Source: Stenogyne calaminthoides
Lineage: Eukaryota > Streptophyta > Magnoliopsida > Lamiales > Lamiaceae
Length of the DNA stretch: 64,000 nucleotides
Assembly (NCBI GenBank): GCA_037126765.1
Contig: JBBCBC010000001.1
Location: forward strand, 29,806,804 to 29,870,803
Direction: 5' to 3'
Shown here: positions 54,671 to 64,000 of the stretch, piece by piece
How positions within the stretch are numbered: the stretch's first letter is position 1
Layout of the letters: every line of letters begins with the position of its first letter
Position numbers and translations under genes: made by a program
Notes under the pieces: model-generated
Seen by the model: only the letters and a program-made list of their open reading frames with translations
What the model was told of the DNA's origin: nothing
Databases searched by the model: none

Positions 54671-56505
54671 TGTTGGGGAATTAATTGTCCGGATCTATTC
54701 GGGATGAATATTTAAATACAAATTTAATTCTAACAATTATTAGTAGCATGAATTAATCCTATATTAATTCAAATAATAATTCAACAACAAATCATGCATA
54801 TAAAATCATTTCACATAAATCCTGATACGAATTACAACGGGTTTATGTGAACTAACCTCTGAGTGACAACCGCTGAGAAGATGGATCCCGCTTCACACGA
54901 ACACACCAAAAGACCTTCTCAAGTATTCCCTTATCCTTGTTCAACAATCCGGTGGTAGGAACTCGCGAACAATTTAACAAAAGGGAAAAATAAAATTATG
55001 TTGCACCACCTTTGTGGATTTCTAATTTTTCCAACACATGGAATTGCACTTGGGGATGAAACATTCATCCCCTATTTATAGATATAGGGGTGGTCGAAAT
55101 TTTAGGGTGAAAATAAGATGGGAAAATCGTTTCTTGATCTCTAAGAAATCTTGAATATATCTTATATATTCTTTTCTCCATAATTAAATATTCCACAAAA
55201 ATCTCACCTCCTAATATTATGGTGATTTTCAAAAATTTAAGGATAAAGGAATCCAAGATTTGGATCTTCTTGAATTTATGAGATATTCTTATATTCCAAA
55301 AATACATATCTTCCATAATCAAGAAAATCTTTCCTCTCCTTATTTATTCAAAAATTTCGAAACTTCCTTAACAAATAACCAAGTGGGAGATTTCTTGAAT
55401 TTAATGAGATCAACTTGTATTCCAAGAATACTTATCCTCATTCCATAACAAAATTCAAAGAAAATATTTCTCCCTCTTTTATTTATTAATTTAGAAAATT
55501 AGGAAAAAATTAGGCAACAATAATTTATTTTATTTCAAACACATTTTTCAGTTATTGGACTTTATCTTTGGGCTACTTGAAGGGCCTTTAGGAGAATTAA
55601 GATTGGACATTCCAATGGACTTTGAATATCTAATATTGAGCGACAATATTATTCAAGCCCATAAATATTAATTAATCCCACTACATAATTAATATTGCAC
55701 TATCCATCTTAACTCATATTACTGTTAATATGGCTCACGGTCATTATTTCCCGTGTTTAAGATTATCCAGCCCATTAATTAATTCAAGCCATAAAACAAC
55801 TTTCCTTTAATTAATATCTTTTGTCCTTGGTTAAGGAACGGTTCAATATTATTATCCATACCGGAAACTAATTCCACTTGCAAGATTTGGTATGATAAAT
55901 CTTATGAACCTCCCAAGGGGGCAAATCGAACAAGCGTACTTGCACACGATTCTCTGTATTAAATCTTAGCAATCGCATGTGACCAATAATATTGCCCAAG
56001 ATATAAAGTATTGAATCTCATTGATTCTCTACACGTCATAAGTCAAAGCAATAATTACTAACCACACACGATTCTATTTAAGGGACGAAGATTAAGAAAT
56101 AACGAACCACTGAGGTCTAATTCTTCCTAATTCAGTGCTGAAGAATTTATCCTCCTGTAGGTCCTATTCAGTGCATCAGTCATGCACTAGTGTAATCTCT
56201 TGGTCAAGACAAGCCAATCTGAGTCTTACACTTCAACCTTTCACGATGTATTGTTCATTTCCATCTAGGTCGTGAACAGCGTACTTTTAGTTACAAGGGA
56301 CTGTTAATTTAATCTTCTGTGATCTGGTATCACTAAATTAACTACAATGTAACATGTATTGTTTATTGAACAATTATGCAGTAAATATATGTAACATTCA
56401 ATGATATTTAAAGCATCAGTGATAAATAATTTATTTCAGTAAATAAGACAGAAATTCAGTTTGATTATACAAAGTAAAAGCATACTTTCCAGTATAACCC
56501 CAACA
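54671..56505 (-). repeat. 5' LTR of element A' (1835 bp)
   Basis: Minus strand TGTTGGGGTTATACTGG at 56505 to ATTCCCCAACA at 54671, followed by CGGTATCGAG where the primer site should read TGGTATCAGAG. TATAAATA at 55080-55073 and hairpin after it. The outer flank is TATAC. Confidence 0.93.
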
Positions 56506-56510
56506 TATAC

Positions 56511-58043
56511 TAACACGTAAACACATAATACATGCACAATGGAAATAAACCGTTCACCAACAACGAACAGTTAATTGCATAAATGAGTACGAATAATCAT
56601 AACGAGGAATCTTATAGTAATTCGAATACATATTTCTCAACTATGGTATCCACGTAATCCCCTTTGACGGACTTGCACAGATTTGTCAGCGTTGAATCTA
56701 AGACGGAATTTGCTAGGAAAAATTCATATTCTAGATTTTATGGAGAAACTAGGTTTTCTTGTTGTAGTTAATGAATCCCTAGGATGTCCTATATATAGGG
56801 GAAACCCAGCTTAAAGATTAATCAATCTTTATTAGGAAGATATTTCCTAATCTTGCAAATCATATCTCTTAGATATGATTTCCCTAAATGTATTTTCCTA
56901 CAATAATATTCCATATATTATTTTGGCATTCCTATTTAATTAAATCTAATTTAATTAAACAGCAACAATAATTAATTCCAAATTAATATAATATTAATTA
57001 ATTCTCCATAAATCACATAATAAATCCAATTTAATACTTAATCAACCAACTATAATCCATACAAGGGAATTACTTGTTGTGTGGCCCATAGGCACTTATA
57101 TATCGAGTGATTAGTCAAACTAACGGTCTTAATTGAACCTAGACAATAAATCAGAGATTCTCAATATATGAGGTATGTTGCGAGAAACGTGCAACTACCT
57201 GTAACTGAAACATGGGCTATTGCAATTTCCTCCTATCATTCACGAATACTCGATTAGTCTTGAACATGATGAAGTGTCTATTCAAATAACTTAATCATAT
57301 TATCTCTAATCAATAATTGGTCACTTATGTCACACTTGGCCACAAAGTCCAAGTTGATGTGCATTGGCCAATGACTTTGATCCAATTATGATGAGAAGAT
57401 GAGTATTCTCTCTAAATCCACTTTGAGGAATGAATCATATTCTTGGCTTAACTATCACGCACATGCACTTTGTGATGTACACAATTCAAGTCATATCTAC
57501 CCATGGAAGGGTGTAAGCGTCGATCATGGTCAAAGTTCATCACTCCACACATGTCGTGTGTATTGACCTCAAGTCAAAGGAGTATCACATTGCTCCCACT
57601 AACCGAGACACTTGTAGACACGTATAGTAGAACTACATCAAACGGTTTCTCGGATGGGTATACCAATACCCTCTAAGGTATTTGTGCATCCATCATGAGA
57701 TACCTAGTATCTCGTAGTAAGTGAGATCTTACTACACTCTCTAAGAGTATGATGCAGATCGCACACCAATCTCAATTGCATCATCAATATTCCATTCTTG
57801 ATGATCCTTGATCGGGGCTATTTGAGAGTCATGCTTAAGTCATCTGAGTTCTCACAACCTCAATGACAGCAATGATTCAAGGGAACACATATAAGAACAA
57901 ATGCAAACAATCAAACATAATATTCTAACAAGTGTAATGTCATACATTTAATATTAAATAAACAATAATATTAAACCAATACTGAATATTATCTTAGCAA
58001 TTATGTCCTTACAATGAATTGTCTCTAGACACTAACACTAACA
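56511..58043 (-). repeat. LTR of element C, main part
   Basis: Minus strand begins TGTTAGTGTTAGTGTC at 58043, directly after a purine tract (CAAGTGGGAGAT). It is interrupted at 56510 by element A'; the last 13 bases resume at 27587-27575. TATATATA at 56797-56790 is a possible promoter. Total length would be about 1546 bp. Confidence 0.75.
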
Positions 58044-58079
58044 ATCTCCCACTTGAACTAGAGCCAATCACCTACATGT

Positions 58080-58853
58080 CTAACCCCTAGACCATTGAAA
58101 TGTCTAGTGTGTACATGAACACTCAAAGCTTTGGTGAAAGGATCAACCAAATTATCTTTCGTGGGAACACGCTCTAACTCTTATCTCTCCTCTAGCGATT
58201 ATCTCTCTTATCAAGTGATAACACCTCGGTACATGTTTGTTTCTATTATTGGATCTCGGTTCCTTAGCTTGCGCAACCACACCAGTGTTGTCACAATACA
58301 ACTTTATTGGACTGCTGGCACTTGGAACTACTCCTAGTTCACTTAAGAACTGTTTTATCCAGACAATTTCTTTGGCAGCTTCCGCCGCAGCAATGTACTC
58401 AGCTTCGGTTGTTGAGTTCGTGGTAGTCTCTTGTTTGGAACTATTCCAACTAACCGCCCCACCATTGAGAACAAACACATAGCCTGACTGTGATTTGTAA
58501 TCATCACAGTCTGATTGGAAACTAGCGTCAGCATAGCCAATGGCAACTAGCTCTGACTGTCCTCCGTAGACCAGAAAGCAATCTTTAGTACGTCTGAGGT
58601 ACTTAAGAATGTTCTTGACAACAATCCAGTGAGGTTCACCCGGATTCTGTTGGTATCTATCAGTGGTGCTGACAGCGAAAGCCACATCTGGCCTAGTGCA
58701 AGTCATGGCGTACATGATAGAGTCAATTGCAGATGCATATGGAATATCCTTCATGTGCTGGATATCAGAGTCTGTGGAAGGACAATCCTTCTTAGACAGC
58801 TTTATCCCATGACATGCCGGTAGAGAACCTCTCTTAGAGTTCTCCATCGCGAA
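58080..58853 (-). pseudogene. pol: RNase H and RT connection of element C
   Basis: 58847-58152 reads YAMTCTRPDVAFAVST, IGYADASFQSDCDDYKSQSG, VSWNSSKQETTTNSTTEAEY, LYCDNTGVVAQAKEPRS and CYHLIREIIARGEI. These are the RNase H blocks of a Tork-like copia element. The frame shifts near 58150, and the tail to about 58080 contains the DNLVDPFTK-type ending in another frame. A stop codon separates it from the RT frame near 58854. Confidence 0.85.
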
Positions 58854-59496
58854 TCACTTCAACACCTTGTCTACGTAGGTGAACTGTGACAGCCCCAACA
58901 TCTTCTTGGATCTATCCCTATGGATTTTGATCCCTAAGATGTAGCAGGCTTCACCAAGATCCTTCATCATGAAGGTCTTTGACAACCACTCTTTCACGGA
59001 CTGCATAAGTGGGATATTGTTTTCCATAATTAGTATGTCATCGACATACACAACTATGAAGACAATATTCTTCCCATTGCATTTTCGATAGACGCGTGGA
59101 TCTTCCGAGTTTCTGACGAAGTCAAATGATTTGATAGCTTCATCAAATCGGATATTCCAACTCCTAGAAGTTTGCTTCAATCCATAAATGGATCGTTTAA
59201 GCTTGCACACAAGATTAGATTTTGGCTTTGATACAAAACCTTCTGGTTGAGTCATAAACACTTCCTTCCGCAAGTAAAATTCAAATGGACTTGATCTTCG
59301 CAACTGGTGAGAAAGTCTCGTCATAGTCAATGCCCTCGCGTTGACTATAACCTTTCGCCATCAACCTAGCCTTGTAGGTCTGTACCTTGCCATTTGCATC
59401 AGTCTTACACTTGTAGACCCATTTGCAACCTATGGGTTTATCCCATTTTGGCAATTCAACCAAGTCCCAGACTTGATTGGTGTACATCGAGTCCAT
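58854..59496 (-). pseudogene. pol: Reverse transcriptase of element C with motif-A deletion
   Basis: 59496-59281 has GCKWVYKCKTDANGKVQ and YSQREGIDYDETFSPVAKIKSI; 59330-58854 has EFYLRKEVFMTQPEGF, LKRSIYGLKQTSRSWN, VYVDDILIMENN and LGEACYILGIKIHRD. The stretch that should join them, including the QMDVKTAFLNG motif with a catalytic Asp, is missing: SPVAKIKSI runs almost directly into EFYLRKEVF. About 30 residues are lost, so the enzyme could not be active even in frame. Confidence 0.85.
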
Positions 59497-60056
59497 CTCG
59501 GTTTCGTGGCTTCATGCCACTTCTTTGAGTCAACATCTAATGCTGCCTCAGTGTAAGTTCTAGGATCGTCTTTATCCGGGATCTCCACATCATCATGTTC
59601 CTCTTTGAGGAAACCATAATATCTAGTGGGTAGATTACGAACCCTAGTGAACTTACGGAGTTGTGGTTGTTCAGGCTGCACATTCTGATCGTGAAAATTT
59701 TGTGGTGCAGTGATTTCATCGTTGACCGGGGAGGCCTCAAGAGTGACACTTCCGGATGCCTCTTGAGCGGGAGTTTGAACTATGTTGTTCTCATTCATCC
59801 TACTTGGAGTTCGTTGCGAAGGCAATGCAACTCCAATTGCGCTCCCACTGGCTGAAAGAGGATCATTTAGTGATAAACTTCCACCATGTGAGCTGCTGAA
59901 TGCTCCCACTGATTCCTTGTCATGTTGCTTTGACAAGATATCAGTCTCCTTGTTAACTTGTGGTTTTTGAATTTCTTCAAGTTCTATCATATTATGACTA
60001 TGTTCCTTGAAGACAAAGTCTTCTTCGAGGAACCTTGCCTGCCTAGAAACAATCAC
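59430..60056 (-). pseudogene. pol: Integrase-RT linker of element C
   Basis: An open frame of 208 codons reads ARFLEEDFVFKEHSHNMIEL, then a Ser/Gln/Pro-rich variable linker, then TRVRNLPTRYYGFLKEEHDD and RTYTEAALDVDSKKWHEAT. It is the normal low-complexity region between the integrase and RT domains of Tork-like polyproteins. Confidence 0.8.
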
Positions 60057-60059
60057 TGT

Positions 60060-60650
60060 TTATTTCTCCTGTAGATAGAAGTAATATCCTCTTGTTTCCT
60101 TAGGATATCCAACAAGGTAACCCTTTTCACCTTTGGATTTTAACTTATCTGTAAGTATCTTCTTCACAATTGCAAGGCAACCCCACGTTTTAATATGCAA
60201 AAAAGTTAGCTTCTTGCCACACCATAATTCATATGGTGTTTGCTCAACGGATTTAGATGGAATCTTATTCAGAATGTAGATTGAGGTTTGTAACGCGTAT
60301 CCCCATAAGAATGTCGGAAGAGAGGAAAAGCTCATCATGAACCTTACCATGTCCAACAAGGTTCGGTTTCTCCTCTCGGATACACCATTCATTTGCGGTG
60401 TTCCCGGAGGAGTCCATTGTGATTGGATCCCATGTAACTTTAAGTAATCAGTGAATTCATGGCTAAGGTATTCACCTCCTCGATCTAATCGAAGAGTCTT
60501 GATACTCTTACCAAGTTGCTTCTCTACTTCAGCCTTAAACTCTTTGAATTTCTCAAACGATTCAGATTTGTGTTTCATAAAGATAAACATATTTGTACCT
60601 TGAGAAATCATCAGTAAAAGTGATGAAGTATCAGAAGTGACCCCTAGCTA
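60060..60650 (-). pseudogene. pol: Integrase of element C
   Basis: 60611-60060 contains FMKHKSESFEKFKEFKAEVE, Asp in TLRLDRGGEYLSHEF and Glu in PQMNGVSERRNRTLLDM, followed by YELWCGKKLTFLHIKTWGC and GYLVGYPKETRGYYFY. The upstream end, with a TFTDDFSRY-like block near 60610, is frameshifted and has a stop. The first catalytic Asp segment near 60680 is disrupted. Two of three catalytic residues are readable. Confidence 0.82.
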
Positions 60651-60659
60651 GAGTGGGCA

Positions 60660-61107
60660 ATGGTCCACAGACATCACTTGGATCAACTCTAGAACTTCTT
60701 TGGCACGAACCCCTTTCCCAGAAAAGGGTTTATTTGTCATTTTGCCCTTGAGAAAAGATTCACAATTTCCATAAGACTCAAAGTCGAATGGGGTTAAGTA
60801 GTCTAACTTTCTTAACCTTGCAATTCTTTTCTCATTTGCATGATCAAGTCTACAATGTCACAAGTAAGTTGGGTTTTCATGATTACTAAGTTTGAGTCTT
60901 TTATTTTGTATATTAAGAATATTATATTCACAATGCAACAAATACAAAACATTAGATAAAGGAGTATTTCCATATACATGACCATTAAGCGAAAAATAAC
61001 AATTATTGTTTGCAAAATGGAAGGAAAAACCTTCAATATCCAACATAGGAATAGAAATAATGTTGCGGGTAATAGAAGGAACAAAATAACAATTATTCAG
61101 TTCAAGT
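60660..61107 (-). pseudogene. pol: Protease end and pre-integrase of element C (degraded)
   Basis: Out-of-frame fragments of the copia protease C-terminus and zinc domain. One frame gives LDIEGFSFHFANNNCYFSLN and LCHCEYNILNIQ-like text near 61046-60858. No single frame spans it. Confidence 0.6.
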
Positions 61108-61942
61108 CTAAAAACCAGAGGGTAAATCTAAAACATAAACGCCAACACGTTCAGTAGCAACTCTTGCTTCATTCCCAACGTGTAGTGAGACTTCACCCGG
61201 CCTAACTGCCCTGCTATCCTTGAGACCCTGCACATTTGTACAAATGTGTGTGCCACAACCGGTATCTAATACCCAGCAGTTAGTATCATTTGTGGACATG
61301 TTTATCTCAATGACAAACATACCTGTTCCAGATGCTGAGACACCTTGTGTCTTCTTTTCAGCTGCTATAACCTTGCAGTCCTTCTTCCAATACCCCTTTT
61401 GCTTGCAGTGGAGGCATACATCCTTGTCCACCCTCTCCCTCTTTTGAATTCCACCTTTAGGCTTAAGGAAGTTTGGCTTGGAGTCTTTCTTTGCCTTGCC
61501 CCTTCGCTTCTTCTTTCCTTTCGGAGCAGAAGAAGTAGAGGCACTCACCATGAGCACGGGCTTTTCCTTAGCAGTGGAAGACTCAAAAGTCTTTAGCATG
61601 TTGTGTAACTCGGGCTTGGTTGATTCCATCTTATTCATATTAAAGTTTACCACGAAACTTGAATATGAATCAGGAAGCGACTGAAGAATGACGTAAACAA
61701 CAACATTGGTCTTGAGCTCAATGCCCAGACGACCAAGTTTCTCGATTAGCCCAATCATCCTCAACACATGAGGAGAAACCTTCCCTCCTTCAGACAGTCG
61801 GCATCTGAACATATCTCTCATCACTTTATAAATCTCGAAATGAGATTCAGAATCAAAGAGATCCTTCAGATGCTTGATCATCTTGAAGAGAAGCATCTTC
61901 TCATGCTGCCTTTGCAATTCGGGAGTCATCCCGAGTAGCATT
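61108..61942 (-). pseudogene. gag-pol: Gag C-terminus and protease of element C
   Basis: The minus strand reads LFKMIKHLKDLFDSESHFEI, LSEGGKVSPHVLRMIGLIEK, LPDSYSSFVVNFNMNKMEST, then a Lys-rich linker, a zinc knuckle CLHCKQKGYWKKDC in which the His is Tyr, and the protease loop CWVLDTGCGTHICTNVQGL. The 5' part of gag lies beyond the solo LTR, at 63592-63823. The first codons counted inside this stretch belong partly to the LTR edge. Confidence 0.82.
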
Positions 61943-63591
61943 TGTTGGGGAATAGGATGCCCGGATCTATTCGAGGTGCAATTTAAATACAAATTTAAAT
62001 TAATTTAATTATTACTAGCATGAATTAATCCTATATTAATTCAAATAACAATTAAATCACAACAACATATCATGCGTACAAAATTGCCACGTAAATCCTA
62101 CACATGCGGATTTTAGGAGTTATGTACGGCGTGCCTTTTGGCGGATTCAACGGAGAAAAATCGATCCACAAACCCAACTACCTTCTCTAGTATTCTCACG
62201 TCCTTATTTGATATCCCGGTGGAGGAATCTCCTTCAAATAATTAACAAAAAGGAAAAGAGAAAAATTGTTGCACCACCTTTGTGGATTTCTAATTTTTCC
62301 AACACATGGAATTATGTTGGGGATGAAAAATTCATCCCCTATATATAGAGACAAGAGGGGCAAAAATTTGTGGCATATTAGGGTTAGGAAATTTCTTTGT
62401 ATCTTCCCAAGATACAATCTTGAATATATATTATATATTCTATTTTCATAATATTCACAAAATATCTTTTCTTCCCAATACTCTATAAAATTTCGAAAAT
62501 TTCACATAAATAAGGAAGAATAAGATCTTTGACTTTTCTTGAATTTATGGGATAAACTTGTACCCCAAGAATACTTATTCCATAAAATCTTTCCAAGAAA
62601 ATCTTTTCTCTCTCCTCCTTATTATTTTCAAAAATTAGGAAATAAATTAGGCAACAATATTTCTTTTATTTTAAACACCTTTTTCAGTTATTGGACTTTA
62701 TCTTTGGGCTACTAAAGGGGCCTTTAGGAGAATTAAGATTGGATCTTCCAATGGACCTTGAATTATCAATATTGAGCCACAATATTATTCAAGTCCATAA
62801 ATATTAATTAATCTCACTACATAATTAATATTGCACTATCCATCTTAACCCATATTATTGTAATATGGCTCCCGGTTATTATTTTCCGTGTTTAAGATTA
62901 TCTAGTCCATTAATTAATTTAAGTCACTGAAAAGCTTTATATTAATTAATATATTTTTCCTTGGAGTAAGAACAGCTCAACATTATTATCCATACCGGAA
63001 ACTAATTCCACTTGCAAGATTTGGTATGATAAAACTTCTGAGCCCACCAAGGGGACAAATCAAGCAAGACATACTTGCACACGATTCTCTGTATTAAATC
63101 TTAGCAATCGTCATGTAACTAATAATATTGCCCAAAACACAAAGTATTGAATCGCATTGATTATCTACCCAACATGAATCAAAACAATAATTAATAATTA
63201 CACACGATCTTATTTAAGGATAGAGATTAAGAAATAATGAACCACTGATGTCTAATTCTTCTACATTCAGCACTGAAGAATTTATCCTCGATGTAGGTCC
63301 TATTCAGCGCATCATAATGCACTAGTGTAATCTCTTGGTCAAGACAAGCCAATCTGAGCCTTATACTTCAACCTTTCATAATGGATTGTTCATTTCCATC
63401 TAGGTTGTGAATTTGTACTTAGTTACAAGGAATTGTTAATGTGATCTTCTGTGATTTGGTATGCAGTAAATGTATATAACATTCATTCATATATAAAGCA
63501 ATAGTGATAAATAATTTATTTTCAGTAATTAAGATAGAAAATCAGTTTGGTTATACAAAGTAAAAGCATACTTTCCAGTATAACCCCAATA
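61943..63591 (-). repeat. Diverged family-A-like solo LTR in element C gag
   Basis: 1649 bp with TGTTGGGGTTATACTGG start on the minus strand and CCCCAACA end at 61943; its other border is CAATA, with terminal CA/TG partly decayed. GCATT at 61938-61942 and 63592-63596 is the target duplication. It is shorter and more diverged than the other copies, with TATATA at about 62340 and the GGGGATGA/TCATCCCC hairpin retained at 62319-62339. Confidence 0.88.
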
Positions 63592-63823
63592 GCATTACAC
63601 ACTGAGCCTGGGAAGCATCCTCTTTATGTTTCTTCTGAGTTGTGTCGCCAAACGCATCAGTCTCTTCAGTACCAGCCTCCGGGGTAGCAGGGATGGGCAT
63701 GTCCAACACGTACTCAATATTTTCTTGTCTGAGCACCAAATGCACATTTCGGTGTCAGTCGAGAAAGTTTGGCCCAGCCAATTTGTTCGTTTCCAAAACG
63801 CTTCTCAATGATAAGTTATTCAT
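63592..63823 (-). pseudogene. gag: Gag N-terminus of element C
   Basis: ATG at 63823 opens MNNLSLRSVLETNKLAGPNF, followed by a stop (TGA where TGG is usual), then HRNVHLVLRQENIEYVLDMP and PATPEAGTEETDAFGD. The block LAGPNFLDW-HRN is the standard copia gag start. The gag continues at 61942 after the solo LTR. The 5' LTR of element C lies beyond the right edge of the window. Confidence 0.8.
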
Positions 63824-64000
63824 TTCAACAAGCCTAGAGAAATAAAATAAAATGGGAATTAAACACATAATTCCTATGATCAATATTCAGCAATCAAAAT
63901 AAATGTGGCCTTTTAAGTTTATCTTGTCTCCATTATTTTCACATATTCGACGACTTCATCTGAAGAATACGAATTTATATCCAATATAAATCTTAATGGA
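63824..64000 (-). other. Leader of element C
   Basis: AT-rich sequence upstream of the gag start with no ORF; presumed untranslated leader of element C, running off the window. Confidence 0.5.

Larger units (their letters stand above)
27588..56505 (-). mobile_element. Copia element A' (second family-A copy), split by three insertions
   Basis: 3' LTR 27588-29424, RT-RNase H 29540-30778, then after insertion B the RT start and integrase 45333-46511, then after a solo LTR the integrase start, protease and gag 48478-49996, leader interrupted by another solo LTR, and 5' LTR 54671-56505. TATAC at 27583-27587 and 56506-56510 is the 5-bp target duplication for the whole unit. Both LTRs share diagnostic differences from element A (GTCCGG instead of GCCCGG near the end), which supports pairing them. 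Total span is 28.9 kb, of which about 10.6 kb is its own. Confidence 0.9.

Overview
This window is plant nuclear heterochromatin: about 64 kb made almost entirely of transposable elements, with no intact host gene. Ty1/copia polyproteins, initiator-tRNA-Met primer sites, 5-bp target-site duplications (TSDs), a Helitron end and hAT- and Mutator-type MITEs all point to a flowering plant. A eudicot is likely, but the sequence does not fix the species.

Left part (1-11056, + strand): the 3' two thirds of a large Sirevirus-like copia element (called E here). It holds a long gag with an Arg/Asp-rich tract and a damaged zinc knuckle, a decayed protease-integrase-RT-RNase H, a spacer, an additional ORF (aORF) after pol, a polypurine tract and a 3' LTR that appears truncated. 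After about 1 kb of AT-rich DNA with a Mutator-type MITE comes a Helitron (about 12019-26341) whose 3' end (perfect hairpin, then CTAG^T) is clear. It carries unidentified gene-like sequence, three short tandem duplications, a hAT MITE (8-bp TSD) with a second Mutator-type MITE inside it, and a complete but mutated copia element A (14827-24098, TSD ATTGT).

Right part (26880-64000, - strand): a nested stack read from TSDs. A Tork-like copia element C (gag from 63823, pol to about 58080, LTR 58043-56511) was hit in its LTR by a second family-A copy, A' (27588-56505, TSD TATAC). A' was itself hit three times. A Sirevirus-like element B (30784-45327, TSD ACATC, 1.96-kb LTRs) sits in its RT. A family-A solo LTR (46517-48472, TSD CATTG) sits in its integrase. 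A solo LTR of another Sirevirus-like family (50266-52050, TSD TATGC) sits in its leader. A further family-A-like solo LTR (61943-63591, TSD GCATT) sits in C's gag. A fragment of a fourth copia lineage (D, RNase H) lies at 26880-27400.

Three things stand out. First, E and B have unlike LTRs but both carry a long, soluble-looking aORF after pol, preceded by its own TATA box and an AAACCCTA-containing leader. Second, several sharply bounded patches show CTG/CAG words turned into CG-containing words, often with one base lost. The patches ignore element boundaries and break reading frames, so they look like consensus error at methylated CHG sites rather than biology. Third, family-A LTRs keep an 8-bp hairpin directly after the TATA box even in very diverged copies.
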